Source of the DNA: Mucidula mucida
Taxonomy: Eukaryota; Basidiomycota; Agaricomycetes; Agaricales; Physalacriaceae
Assembly (NCBI GenBank): GCA_015501055.1
Contig: JADNYV010000016.1
Span: 310,001-374,000, forward strand
Direction: 5' to 3'
Length of the DNA stretch: 64,000 bases
Of the stretch, positions 1-12,994 are shown in pieces (position 1 is the first letter of the stretch; the number at the start of each line of letters is the position of its first letter). Position numbers and translations under genes: made by a program. Below the pieces are notes generated by a model. The model searched no databases. It was not told where the DNA came from and saw only the letters and a list, made by a program, of their open reading frames with translations.

Positions 1-146
1 ATGGAAGGAGTGCACCGATCTCAGCGCCACAATGTTCTATATATAGCTTTTTATGCTTCTGAATGACGTTTTTCTTCGGAGTCTCTAATTTTAATCTCAA
101 GACTTGGATTTTGTCGGTATAGGCCATCAACATCTACATTGATCTC
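1..146. other. Window edge, 3' flank of the ABC transporter
   Basis: Short noncoding stretch downstream of the ABC transporter stop. I see no open frame or repeat that I can support. Confidence 0.5.
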
Positions 147-3100
147 TTACAAACTAGCCATGCTGTATAGTACGGCTTTATCTGAGCTTTCGTCGACGAG
201 CCTGCGAAGCCACCCGTCATTCTTCTTCAGCAAGACTTGAGGTGCATCAAACTCAACCTAAGATGTCTTTTCAGTAAATCAGGATGTGCGTAGCTGTGAA
301 GTCCTCACGATCCGTCCACTGTCAAGTACCAGCTACCGGAATGTTAGTTGTACAGGCATGACAACTCTAAACATACTTACAATTCTGTCAAAGTCCATTA
401 TCGTCTGTAGACGATGGGCAATCGTGAGGAGTGTCGCACCCCCCAGTTCGTTTCTCAACGACTTTTGAATTATGGTATCAGTCTTGTAATCGATCGCCGA
501 TGTCGCTGAGGAGAGGAGATCCGTGAGCGGATTTACGAAAGACACGCTTGTTCTCACCTTCATCCAGAATCAGTAGTTTACTTCGTCGAACGATCGCGCG
601 GGCAAGTGCAATGATTTGACGTTGGCCGACAGATAGGTTGCTACCTCCATTGGATATGAGTGTATCTAAAGTAATCCTGGCCTCGTGGTTCTCTTCTTGT
701 AAGGCAAAGAGGCCCGAAGACCGCAATGCATCGTTCAGCACTGCGTCATCATACTGGCCGAAAGGATCCAAGTTATAACGAAGGCTACCACTGAGTAATT
801 CGGGCTACATTGCTCCTTCAGTTCGACAGAACATATTCAAGAGAAAGGAGTACCATTTGAGGGATGATAGTCACGCTTGCACGTAGAGCATCCAGGTTAA
901 TCGAACGAGTGGAAAGGCCGTCGTAGAAGACCTCGCCTTCTGTAACTATACACTGTAGCAAGGACAGTGTCAAGGTGCTCTTTGAAGACCAGGTTAACAT
1001 GTGAAGGCTCCTGAAGCGTATTGACAGATACCTTGCCGGATCCCGTTCGTCCCACTGTTGAAAGACACCATATCAGACACATTCAAGTTCAAATCTCTAT
1101 ACACACCAACACCAATATGTTCGCCGGACTTTACCTCGAAGGAAAGATTGTGGAGGACCTCGGGGCCATCCTGTAGTGTTCTTGTAGAGCATCCTGCTAG
1201 CGAGCGGTAGGAAACGGACCTTGCTATATCGAGCAGACAGATTCTCGACTCTCAAATCGCCACTGCTTGGCCAATACGCAGGGGGTACACCCGACGGCTG
1301 AGGCTTTGCCTCTTGTTCAGCATTGATGTAATGCAGAATACGCTCCAAGCTGCATGAGATCCCATTGAGCGCTCATGTAAAGTCTGCTTGACGCGGAACA
1401 GACCTATTCGCTACAGAGAGACTGGTCAGGCGCTATTGCGCATCGGCAAGCGATTTCAACGCACCGAGAAGTTCCAAACCGTTAAAGATACGAACCCATG
1501 TAAGAATAGAGCCACTGAAGAGCACTGACGAGTTCCAATACGAGGATCATCTGACCAGCGAGTCAACTCACTTGCTGTTGTGATAGAGAAGCCTGTATTC
1601 GACGCAACGGTATCCGATCCAGGACCATATACTAGGTAGAACGCCAGTAAACCGGTGAACAAACCGGCTAATGTCTCAGTGCGGATGCAGATCCACCTAT
1701 TCAGAGTGTAAAAGGTGAGTGACGGTTTGAGGTAATGATCTATACGCCCCAGGGACTCTTGGATCAGGAAATCTTGAGCGCCATAAGCGCGGATCGAGAC
1801 TAAGCCAAATCCTTAAGTGGTGGGGACATCTCGCGCCTCCTGAACTCACCAACTCCAGCTATCGCGGAACCGAAACTGGGCAGCGAATTGAGTACATGAA
1901 GGGCAAGGGGACTCATCGCTTACTGTCCAATGACGGGCGACCTCGCGTTGGAGGAGACTCTTTTGACAGGAAGCTGCGCTCTCATATATATCTGTCCGAG
2001 TAACCCCCCCAAAGCTGTGATCAACAGTCCAGGACCGAGAAAGGCTGGATTGAAAAAGAGGATGGCGGCGAACTTGACCAATAGCTCCACATTCAACTGT
2101 GAAAGTCGAAAGATGTTGAATGCGACAAGTGTGTCGACTGTGTCCTCGTTAACACCAAAACCTCGGAGAACAGTCGAAGAGACCTGCCTGTCGCTATGTC
2201 CACTGTTGCACGGGCAATAACCCGGGAAGTGGGTGTAAAGTCCAACCATCTAGATCTCTTCGTAAGTATCGAGCGACACTGACTCCGAGATAGAAACAGA
2301 CCGTAGAGTTGTACGTGTGACAGAATCTATCAGAGAGTCGTGAATCACCTTCGCTGCACGTAGAGAGCCGAAGGTGAACATGGCATAAGCCACGCTGTAA
2401 AATATAGACGAAACGAGAAGTAGCACAGCATAATTCTTCACATAACTGCACAACGTGAGACAAAGAGGACCCGAATTGTTGAACGGACTTACTACGGAGC
2501 CGACACTGTGCTTGGATCCCGTTCCTGATACTGTGCAGCCCAGTGTCCAAGGTACCAGGACATATACGATCGCAGCAGCTCTTGAAGCATGATGGATGTA
2601 ATCAATGCCATCCAAAATAAGACTGAGTATCGACTCAAATTTCCGACGTAAAGCTCGACTGCATCATTCCCAATATAGTGAACGATCAAGAACAAAAAAA
2701 GATGAACGCTTACATGCGTCCCAACCAACATGGCCTTCTACCAGCTCCTCTGCCAGGATTAATTTACCGTCGCCACTAGCAGACTCGTTGAGGTTCTGCT
2801 TTGTAACCCCGCTGGCGCTATTGTCGGAATCTGCTTCCTCGGGAAGACTAGTATCCTCGACATCTCCTAGTATTTCATCCGGCGATCCCCACGTAACTAC
2901 CCCATTGGATTCCATACGCACGACCCAACTTGCCAAAGGACGTGTCAATGCAATGTTATGTGTCTGTAGAATGATTGGCGGAGCGCTGTGTTTTCGTATA
3001 CATGATTACTCACGGTCAGCAGGACGGTGCGGTTCTCCATAAGATCCCCGTGCAAACAGTAATCGACAATCCATCTTGCGGTATGCACATCCAACGCCGC

Positions 3101-6100
3101 CAGGATATCGTCCATAAGAAGAATCTTAGCATTCGAGTAAACCGCTCGTGCCAACGTAATCCGAGCTTTCTGGCCGCCGCTACAAACAGAAGAGTTGTAA
3201 GCGGCGCACGTAGCAAAACGCTTTACGAAAGTCACCTTAGTGTCAACCCTTTCTCGCCTACTTCCGTCTTGTCACCGGCTCCCAGGAGCGTCAGATCCTG
3301 GTTGAGGGCGCATTGAAACAGGACTGACGAGGCAAGAATGAGTATTGAGCACTATCCCAGTTGCAGACCGTAATACTCTTTTCGTACCGCGCTTCGTCGT
3401 ATGGCTGCCCGAAGAGGATGTTGTCCTGGGCAGCAAATTAGCCGAAGCTCTGACATAGAATGACCAAATCATACTCGTATGGTTTCATTTAGCACCCACG
3501 ACTCTTGTGCAACGTACGCGACTCCTTCACCTCGAGGTAAATTGAACCACGACTCAACATCAGCTGAACTTGGCATGTAATGCATTTCGCCTAGAGAGGC
3601 TTGTTAAACTCTCTCAATGGCAACATCTGATCCATACCTAGGAGAGCCATAAGAAGCGAGGTCTTCCCAGACCCCGTTGGACCGGTTATCAGGTTGAAGC
3701 CAGGTCCAAACGTCAAGCGACCATGCACACGAAGTCTGAAGGGTCGAGTAGCAGAGGTTGACCATGTAAATTCCGCATTGCATAGTCCTAACTCATTTCG
3801 TACATCAACGGGAGTCGCGGCGTCGACGTCTGGAGTGAAAGCGTCTAGTAGCTCTGTCTACAATAAAGTCAACACGTTGTCCGGCCATCCTTAAACATGG
3901 TCTACTTACATTATGGATAAAATCATCGATCCGATCTAACGAGACCTTGGCTACGAATGACTTAAAACGACGAGAATAAACCCGCATATGAAGTCATTAC
4001 CTGCGACAAGAGCTGAGAGTGCAGAGATCAAGCTCCCAAGATGACTACGAAGCACCTCAAAGATTGAGAGCGACGAGAAGACGATCGCGGCTAAGATCAT
4101 GATGAGGCTGTGCGATGAAAATATACCCCAGACTTGCCTGTGAGTTGACGATTCATAACGAGGGTCTGTTCAACGAATGAGATCGGATTCCCGCACAGGA
4201 GAAACTGCACCTACGAACGTCGCATAGGTCGCCAACATTGAGCAAACAGGTACGAGTAAACTGAATAGGCAACGATGAGGAGACCGTATGAACATCAAAA
4301 ACCTGGAGCGCGTACTTCAAATTTGCGGTGATTAGATCGAGCATCTTACTACGCTTCAGATAGCGAAGTTCCTCCTGGCGCTTTTCCCCAATTTGTCTCT
4401 GGACTTCGTGCTCCCAGCCAAAGAATTTGATCATTCGCAATATCGACATAACTGTTCGCAGTGTTACATGCATCGTGACGCAGGAGTGATCAAATGGCCG
4501 ACCTTCAGATACTTTTTGTACTCGTGCATCAATCTAGGTAGGTGTAAAAATGATAAGGATAAAAGGCTGTGATGGATACGCACCTGCTTCGTCACTGCGA
4601 CTCGAGCGCCTTTCATTTGCTTGGCGAGATAGTTAAGAAGGGGCGTTCCGAGCTGTCACAGTTTTCGAGAACAATCCACGAACAATCCATAATACTCACG
4701 AGCAGAACGGCGAGACCAACAAGTGCACTGTGTGTACGTGGTCAATTTAACTTGATGACCAGAAAGATTAAGAAGCCTACCTCCAGCCAACAATGACATA
4801 TAAAAAGATGATGCACAATGTAATTTGGACGGGGAGAAACATGACTGAAAGTCAGTCAATTGATGGCTCAAAATAGCTACCAAATACAAACCAGTGATCC
4901 AGTATGTGGAACGGCCAAGGACATTTGCGAGGTCAGTTGTTGCCAGCGTGTTTATCCTACCAATGAGATTCTTCGACTCGCTCTTTGTCTTCGACTGATC
5001 TCGTTTCGAATCATCATTTGGATCGTAGTGCAACCGTACACGCAGAGAATGTTCGAAAATTAGCTGAATTAGGATGCCTTCGACGGATACCATAATTCGT
5101 GTCTAAGCGATTTCTGAGCTGTCGAAGAGTAACGAGCGGAAAGGAAGACCTACGGCAATATGCGTAAACGATTCTTGAACCACAGCCCGCAAAAAAGGTC
5201 CTATGAAGAGCCAGAGGATCCACACCCATGGTCGTATGGTTGCTCCTTCTCCTTTGTTTTCTAAATGCCTGTTCCAGCGGTAAATGGGACGAAATCTGGT
5301 TATGCGCCAACTCTTACGATAAGAGTCTATTGACACCGATGGGTCCAACGAAAAGCAAAATAGCCTAGCACACGCTTAAGCCAATCATATTGGAGGATGA
5401 AATAGTAGCTGAACCTTCAAGGACTCCAAGGCCACCAATGTGAAGAATTCGCTTCCTAGCAAATCATTCAAAACTCGATGTGATAACAGTGCACACGTTA
5501 CACTGACTGTAGAACTGCAGCAACGCCCAAAACAGATGCTTCTCTTTATGACCTCCAGAAAACGGGTCGACGAATGGAAAACTGTTCTTCCTCAGCGTCT
5601 TGGCTTGAAACACGTACGCCAAGTTGGGTATCCTCTCGGGCACGCTCTCCGGTCTCCGAATTGCCGAAAACGTGAATGAATCCACATACGAGTACACCAA
5701 GCGCGAGAAAAAGGACGATTGTTGCTCAGCGTTGAGATCGGTCGTAGTATCATCCTGGTCTAGCGGCGTGTACTCTGCCGGTGTTAACGCGGGTAATACT
5801 ATGCCACTGAGAACGAGAAGAGCAACGAGAGTCCACGAACGCCAGCCATCACTAGAATCAAGAGGTTTTTGCGTGTATGTCGCGAAGGGGAAAAGATCAC
5901 GGTAGATGTAAGTGAGAGCGAACACCAAGAGCACGAAGATCCCGTGCGTGGAAGCGCGCGCTATCCTCAACGCTGACGCGCAGGTAAGTATGACGGTGTA
6001 CCCCTAAGTTTGACATGAGACGTGAGAAACGATGGCGTGGGCTGAGAGACACGTACACTAGCGATGACAGTTCCCAAACGGCGTGCGAATTCCTGTGATG

Positions 6101-6480
6101 GGCTCGTCCACAGCAGGGACAAAGTGAATGCCAGAATCAAAACGCAGCAGATGGCTCTCGCGACCAAGAATGCGGAAACAATGGGCCTCCGAATTAGTTT
6201 GAGTACCGGCTTCTCCACTTTCTGTTTCCCCAAGACTCGCACCACACCCAACTGTGCGCTATACAGCAATATCGACGAAAGGGTTGCATAAACCGGTATT
6301 GAAGACGTGTCGAGCCATGTATCCTGCCTGTCGTGTTGCTATCAGTCGCATTAGATGTCAATTAGAGGGCATAATACGCACATTTTTCGTCAGGTATGTA
6401 GACAGGACGATGACTGTAGAAGGGTGAATTGCGCAGGACACCCCGACCGTGATGAGTGATGTACTACTGGTATTCATCAT
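147..6480 (-). CDS. MRP/ABCC-type ABC transporter (Ybt1/Bpt1-like)
   Basis: Full-length ABCC exporter with many introns. Family members pump glutathione conjugates, bile acids or other organic anions, often into the vacuole. An N-terminal membrane block (about 5.4-6.5 kb) is followed by TMD1 (3.8-5.3 kb), NBD1 (2.7-3.7 kb), TMD2 (1.4-2.65 kb) and NBD2 (0.15-1.35 kb). NBD1 has Walker [10 protein letters not shown], signature SGGQKAR, Walker B LLMDD and H-loop THNI. The residue after the Walker B Asp is Asp rather than Glu, as is usual for ABCC NBD1. NBD2 has GRTGSGK with an intron before the next Ser, signature LSVGQRQ, Walker B LLILDE and AHR. An acidic Ser-rich linker follows NBD1. The start is an ATG at 6480; the frame is closed upstream by a stop before arl8. 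The last exon begins [10 protein letters not shown] and stops at 147. Substrate and membrane are not visible from sequence. Confidence 0.9.
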
Positions 6481-6754
6481 CGCATTGGCGTATTTTGACC
6501 GCGTGCGCCATGAGGAACTGATAACAACTGACGCGTCGGCGTTTTCGAACCGTCCTGCACCATGACACGATAAAGTTGCTTGGAGATTTCATCACCGGGC
6601 CCCAGATCAAGCCATCCCGAGAGTACGTATCTCGCACTTGGATAGTTCAAAGCCAGAAGAATGAGATATACAGGGAAAGGAAAAGACGGAATACAATAAA
6701 TGAGAAGTAGGATATACTAGTGAACGAGTGAGCGTCAGGTAAATGTAATCAAGT

Positions 6755-7922
6755 TTAGTGGCATCGCTCTGTGAGCCATTGCATGATAACACCGCTGGAC
6801 ATGAAAGATCAATTACGCATGTCGTGATAGAGAGATGTTGACGTACAGATTGTGCTGGCTTTTCATCGAGCACTGCGGAGTTGTCACAAGAGATTAGAGA
6901 AGTCAACTTGTGTAGCGATAACTTACAGAGTAGCACTAGAATGACGATCAGAAACGTCAGAAGGACGACGGAGTAACAACTCACAGAGACTGGGCGATCG
7001 GTAACCTTGTCCAGTTCACTATGAGAACGGTCAGCTGAACCTAACAGAAATTTCATGAGGGCACCCACAGTTCCTTGATAATATCCTTGACGGACGCGCT
7101 GCCTTCAACATCATTCTTGTTGCCGAGCTGTAACGCCAGGGTGAGATACCACCGAAGAGACACACGATGCCTAGACTGACCACCAATAGCGGAACACCAG
7201 TCAGCGTTTGTTGGGCAAGAAGTTGATGTAACTCGAAACGAGCACTATTGAACTTTTCTTGCTGTGCATTTAATAATAGAATCAGTCCGGGATTCAATGA
7301 CGGAACGGAAGATCACCGACGTCTGCAGCATCGACCACAAAGCTAATGAAGACGTTGAATGGTTGCCATACGCCATAGAATGTGGCACTTACACAATGCA
7401 TCTACGCCGTTGCAATAACGTTCCTAAGTGTGAAGAATTCATCAGCACAGCGCGACCAGGCGCGGCCGACAGTGCGCGCTTACCCACATGGACCGGAATT
7501 TAGGTTGCCCTGGAGAGTGGTTTCAACACGGTGAACATGCAAGTAGAATGCTCAGCTCACCAGCAACATCCCAGATCTTGAGCGTGATGTTTCCTTTCCT
7601 AACCTTTCTAAAATTGAATGCGACGGTGGGAACGACTTCATGGCTCCACTAAACGAAATGAGCGCCAGCGTGACGATTAGCTGAATACGCGCCAACCTGT
7701 CCGTTGCCGATAACATTCACAAATGAAGTTTTTCCAGAGGCCTGTGGCAGAGGTTAACGCGCAGGGTTATGAACAATTGGGAGACAGACTTGGAGGCCAA
7801 TAACGGCAAGCTCAGCTGCTTTGGAGAAGAATAAACTGGCAGTGATGTCACTAATAAGTTTTCCGAAACAGCAAATCCAACTAACCCAAGAAACCATTGA
7901 AAGATAGAATCAAAAAGCCCAT
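6755..7922 (-). CDS. arl8: ARL8-like small GTPase (ADP-ribosylation factor-like)
   Basis: Small Arf-family GTPase split into about eight short exons. Readable pieces in order: FFSKAAELAVIGLQ, P-loop GLQASGKTS, switch region VPTVAFNFRKV, WDVAGQPKF (G3), FVVDAADV, LGNKNDV (G4 NKxD), CYSCSMK (G5 region) and a C-terminal IMQWLTER. The RKGN spacing and the alpha-helical N-terminus match ARL8, which recruits kinesin adaptors to lysosomes in animals; fungal orthologues act on vacuole or endosome membranes. The start is an ATG at 7922, giving MGFL with Gly at position 2. The first donor is uncertain because the good GTTAG-type site leaves the wrong phase and a weaker site a few bases on restores it. 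About 275 bp separate the stop from the ABC transporter start. Confidence 0.88.
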
Positions 7923-8188
7923 GGTGAGGGTAAAGTGTTACTTAGAGGAGATGATGGCAGTGTCAAGACCTTGATGGTGATTCCAAAACAGTACATCACC
8001 TTTCGGCCCGATATGCCGATAAACCTGGCTCACACGTCGTTTTACTATCCAGCTTCCATAACATTATGTAGTAAACGACAACCACAGAAATACTATATTA
8101 ACAGTCATCTAATTTGAGTGGAGTTCTCGCATTCAGTAAGTAATTATAATGAAAGCGCAGCGTCCTTGAATTCAGGAGGGAAAATACG
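7923..8188. other. Intergenic, between arl8 and the USP gene
   Basis: About 270 bp, AT-richer than its flanks. It must hold the arl8 promoter and the 3' end of the USP-domain gene. No supportable gene. Confidence 0.5.
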
Positions 8189-10230
8189 TCAACCAGGCAC
8201 TTTCACACCAGATGGAGTATCGTCCACGTCGTCGTCGTCTTCCGCATCGGCCTCTTCCTCGTCAATCTCCGACCGTGCCCCGAGGAATTCGCTACTTGCT
8301 GCATCCCGACGATCGTCGTCGCGTTGAATTTCGTCGCGCATAACCTTGACGTCCTGGTCAACTTTGGCGGCCACACGATCGATACCAGCCTCAGCGAGAG
8401 ACACGTGAGCACGATGCTTGGCAAGGTGTGCGCTTCTTTTGGGCGGACGCTTCAGCCTACGGCGAGCCACCATGACGGGAACGGAGCATTTCTAGAGAGC
8501 CGTTAGAGAGAGACCGACAACTCAGAATGAGCGCGAGAGTTACCTGGATGAGATAGTGAGAGGTCGAGCCCAGAAGGATACTAGAAGAATTGGGAGTTAG
8601 AGTGGTTTGAGATGAAATGAAAGATACACACCCTTTGAGCTGCCCTACACCACGAGACCCTACTATCAACATAATCGGCTCATTGTAGTCTACGATGTCT
8701 AGATGAAAGTGTGAGTACCTTGTGAATGACTTGCTGCAGTGGCCTACCCAATAGCATGTGCCGCGAATTTTTCGCATGCCATGCTTGACAAGAAACGGTT
8801 ACATTCAGCTTTGTTCGCTGTAACAAGCCCGTAACCTGTCGGACAAGAATGTATGCAAGACCTTGACGCTACAAAAGGGTGAGAAACATCCTACAGAAGG
8901 AAAATATATTTACTTCTTGTTGGCTACGTAGCTTCGTAGCGCGGTCGGCAGCGTTAGGAATGGCAGGATCAACCTTACTCTCATTTTCCACAACTGTAAC
9001 CACGAGCATTTCATCGCCATCTCTCAAGACAGTTCCGATTCCCCATTCGACAGCATAACGGGCTTCTTCACTAAGATCACTGGCGACAACATACCGCTTA
9101 CGCCGCCGATCTGTGAGACCAGCGTCGGGAAGACCTTGGGTAAGAGTAATGGTACAACGATCACGCTGGAAGATGGGACGGGAAGTTTGGAGGGGGAGCG
9201 GTTCGTGGTGCTTGGTAGATTTGCGTCTACGCGGATTACGCTTGCCTTTGACGGAGCCGCTTGAGGTGCGGCTGAAAGAGTTGAGAGTAGAGGGAAAGTA
9301 AGGCTCGGGAGGTACGACGACATTGACGCCTTCGCCAAGAGGATCTGGATCAACTTCGTCGGCTGCGACAATGAGACCGTCTACGATGGTAGGTTCGATG
9401 AACGCGTTGCGCTCTGTATTGCGCTCGGTGACGGGATCAAAAAGGTCGTCGTCACTCCACTCTTCGTCCTCGGTTTCCCCGTCGTCGCCCGCTGTCTCGT
9501 CACCGGAATCCTCCGCGTCGCTGAAGGCATTACGCGGGCGTATGCTGGTCGATGCGTCTGAGAGATCAATGTCAGATTGACCGAGGGGGAGGGCCTGTGG
9601 TGTGGGAGACGTTTCTCGCTGACGAAAGCGTCTAAAAGTAAATGGAGAGGTGGATCGAGCTCGGCTCTGGCTGCGCGAAGGCGGGTCAGAGTTGGCCGGT
9701 GCATGCGACGACGAGCGTGGATTGATCGTCTTGAAAAGCGAGCGGCCGCGCTCTTTGTCGTCAACCATGCTGCTTATACTGTTGTTGGTATTGGTCCGTG
9801 AGAGCGACAGTGCGGACAAGCCGCCCATCATGGAGCTGAAGGACATGCGACCGAAGGAGCCTGTGGGTTTAGCACTCTCGGGAACTTTGGGTGATGGCTG
9901 CGACGAATGTGTGCGTTCCAAGGCATTGATGATAAGCTGGGACGCCTCTGTATCGAGCTGCCGCGTAGTCAGTAGATTGCTGGAGGACGTCCGTCTAGGC
10001 GTCGTCGGACGGGATACCGGGGGTGTGCAGAGTGCCGGAGAATCAGGAGACATCTCGCGCGCCGTAAATGCATTAGGCACCGACGCCGCCGACAAAGGCA
10101 CCGGGGCTGCGATGTTGAGCTCGACGCCTTCTGGCGGGGAGGGTAGTCCTGCACTACTGCTAGGCCGGCTGCCTATAGGCGCATACTTTGAAATCCAACT
10201 GGATCTCTTGAGATTCCCGCTCGACGACAT
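8189..10230 (-). CDS. Universal stress protein (UspA) domain protein with long disordered N-terminus
   Basis: About 380 residues rich in Ser, Pro, Arg and acidic runs come before a single UspA fold. The fold begins RYVVASDLSEEARYAVEWG and includes EMLVVTVVENESK. It continues over small exons through IMLIVGSRGVGQLKG and ILLGSTSHYLIQKCSVPVMV, the usual ATP-binding G-2x-G-9x-G(S/T) region. A basic then acidic tail (EEEADAEDDDDVDD) ends the protein. I chose the ATG at 10230 (MSSSGNLKRSSW); the ten residues upstream open only with GTG. Introns lie near 8.53, 8.60, 8.72 and 8.89 kb. This layout, a disordered head plus a C-terminal Usp domain, is common in fungi. The head probably carries phosphorylation sites (inference). 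The substrate is unknown. Confidence 0.88.
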
Positions 10231-10847
10231 GGACAGAGACAAAACTTGAATGATCGCCACTTACCGATTTTTGGACCTTTGAAGGGTTCGTTGCCTGCTC
10301 CGTTGCCGTCAAGTAACGCGATCTCTTGGCAGTCGCACTCACGCTCATTAAAATTACGTTGTCCTTATCTAGGCGATGCCTTTGCTGATCGTGGCCGCCC
10401 TGTAGTTCTGAACAATATCCTACACGTCCTGCAACGATGATAGCACTTTCGCCGCTGTTGTTGTGCCAAGACCTTATCAACGGCACTGCCACAAGCCTGG
10501 GCCTCGACTCTAAAACGGAATTCAAGAATTCAAGATGCGCACCAAGTCAGGATGTACAACATGTCAAGAACCGGTGACCGAGGGATCCCTGTAAGCTTTT
10601 ACAGAGTTGGCGCAAGTCTTGGCACACTTTGTCTACCTTTTGGAGTTTCATATGTTCCGTTTTCCGGTCCCACAACGGTGACTGAGAGTATTCAACAGGA
10701 TCTGATCGAGTGTACGCGAACAGACCTCCCCTCGCGAACGTGTATTGTTCACAGTGGTCTGAATGAACGCCGAAGAATAATCACGCGAATAGGAGGGTAT
10801 TTCACGCCACTTGAAACATTTCTATGTCTAAATTATATCTTGAAAAT
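10231..10847. other. Intergenic, promoter side of the USP gene
   Basis: About 617 bp between the USP gene start and the 3' end of the next minus-strand gene. Small open frames on both strands have no recognisable motif and no coding-like composition. I see no gene here. Confidence 0.5.
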
Positions 10848-11915
10848 CTATTCCTCGACAGCGGCACTTCCACCCCCAAAGAATGCCATAGCTTCCTTTC
10901 TAGTGCTGTCTTCTATAGGTGCTGTAGTTGAACGCTTCTGAGGGGTATTTCTTTCGAGGTAAGGCCAATTAAAAATTGTCTTCACTCACCACGTTCTTGA
11001 GATGCTCGTGTTGGTTGAGAAGCGTTACTTTGACACTCAGTTGAGGACTGTCTGTGGCCGTATAAGAGGGCTTGAAGTGAACGTCAGTCACTGCATTCAT
11101 CTTATGAAATAACTCACATCGACATCGACGATCGCACGAGTCCACGCAGTATTGGCCAGTCCAAAATACTCCACATCATGCTGAAACGTCGTGTCGGTGC
11201 TCAACAGGGCTTCCATAAGCATGGCGATACAATGCCCGTGGCTGGCAACGGCGATGTGTACATCTCCTTTGGCGGCCTCCACCAAATGAGGAAACACAAC
11301 TTCTTGAATGGCGATGCGCGCTCGATCAAGGAGATCGTCCATGCTCTCTCCTTCAGGAAACTTTTCGACTGTCGACGCGAATAATCCTTGCTTGTAAGCG
11401 TCTTCTTCAGACATTCCCCTGGGGAGACCGGGTACCCATTCGTGCCCTTCGGCGATACCAAAGTGCTGTTCACGGAGATTCGGGTTCACAATCAGGGGAG
11501 GATTGTGGGGTTGTCGTTGCTGAACTGCGACACCAGTGGCATGTGCTCGGAGTAATGGTGAAGCGTAGATGACATCGAGTTTGGTCGTAGCTAGGTTTTC
11601 TCCGAGTGATTGAGCTTGCTAGGATTCATGGTTATTGCAGTAAGTTGACCAGGAAACCCTTCGTACCCTTCGGCCTGGAAACCATGAACATCGTAGACTA
11701 GATTGCACAAGGATGGCATACCTAGTTCAGAGAGCGGCGCATCTTTCCAACCAGCCCATATTCCTTTCTGATTGAACGCTTGCTAAAAAGCTCAAGATGT
11801 GTATGCATCGAACTTACTGGGTTATCTTCTGATTCTCCATGACGGATCTATATGCGATTTTTCAATCAATGCAGAATATACAGTACAACTGACTTACAAA
11901 AGTTACTGTGAGCAT
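10848..11915 (-). CDS. Histidine phosphatase (phosphoglycerate mutase-like) family protein
   Basis: Branch-1 histidine phosphatase. A six-codon first exon (MLTVTF) is followed by IRHGESEDN, the RHG motif with the phosphorylated His. REQHFGIAEG supplies the second Arg and the catalytic acid region. VASHGH holds the second active-site His. Family members dephosphorylate sugar phosphates or other small phosphates; the exact substrate cannot be told. After VDVD, two further exons give QLSVKVTLLNQHEHL and a C-terminal AFFGGGSAAVEE. The start is an ATG at 11915. Introns of about 50 bases lie near 10.95, 11.08, 11.63, 11.78 and 11.87 kb. Confidence 0.88.
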
Positions 11916-12994
11916 GGTCGAGTGGTACAAACGTGCTTGGAGTCGATTCAGCGGCACGAGTCAACGGAGAAATCGGACCGAAGGATGAGCTATCAAGCAA
12001 CAGGAGGTCTGTCGTGCCTTTGAAAATAGTTGGTGGTGTTGGTAGACGTTATTTGCCAAGTAATCACATTTCTGGGTGTAAACGAAGCTAAGGACTGTTC
12101 CCCGACAGTGATGGGAACTTGAGAGCTTTATCTAATCTAATCTCACATGAGAGCAACAGAAATAATCGGACCAGATCCGGTCCCTTTCCCCACTCCGGCG
12201 ACGCTAATCGTTTCGCAGCCATTCGATTAACGTTGAGAGAGCTCTCGGGTCACCAATCCTCTACACTAGATGTCCTTGTCGCAAACTGGGCCGCTTCGCC
12301 GATAAAAAACCTGCTGACAACCAATCTCTCTCCTCTGCCTGCTGTTGACCATTTTCTCGTGTCATACGTTAACTGCTGCTATTTAAGCGAAATATAGCTG
12401 CTCAGCTAATGCAGTGGCACTGCCTGCAAGAGATTTTGAACTTTTCGAGGAGCCGCGGGATTGTTCGGACAGTTAGGCATCAACAACTGACGACTCCGAG
12501 ACATTCATAGCTCCTTTTCTGAGCTCTCATGTTTGTGCTGGCTCACCGCCTGCTTCGAAACTCTATGTGTGGACCATTTTCCGGTGCTAGTGGAGGCCGG
12601 TAGCTACATCCGAAACGTCGTTCAGTAAAGCTCAGTCGCCACCGGACCCACAGGCACCTATAAGTCCTCCTTCAAAGGTGTATCCCGCGGAGGTAGATAC
12701 ACCCTCGAAGTTGGTGCTAACGCATTTTCGCGCCATTACAGGTCTCTCCTCCTTTAGCTCGTCCACGACCATCTCCAAGTCTGCGTGGTCTGAACACATG
12801 CAGCGACCCAAGGACTACCATTTTCTACAACTGGTCTCGGAAGGATACCGGGTTGTGTCCCGATCGCCTTGCTCCACTATGTAGCCCCTTCCAAAAGACT
12901 TTAAAAACCTCAGGTCAAGCTACAACTTGCCCTCTTTCATCTACCGTCATCGTACTCGTATCGTTTATCCAAGTACCCACTTAGCAACTCCAGT
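11916..12994. other. Intergenic, divergent promoter region
   Basis: About 1.1 kb between two divergently transcribed genes. Open frames at 12119-12397 (+) and 12678-12884 (+) show no motif, no plausible exon continuation and no conserved-looking segment, so I leave them out. The last 90 bp before the RING gene are pyrimidine-rich, as expected for a fungal 5' leader. Confidence 0.5.

Noticed and set aside
9650..10249. 199-codon plus-strand frame
   Set aside because: Antisense shadow of the Ser-rich N-terminal part of the USP protein; the spliced minus-strand gene explains the region.
10552..10941. 130-codon plus-strand open frame
   Set aside because: It overlaps the last exons of the histidine phosphatase gene on the other strand and has no motif of its own.
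12119..12397. Possible small gene in the divergent promoter
   Set aside because: No start context, no exon partner and no conserved-looking sequence.
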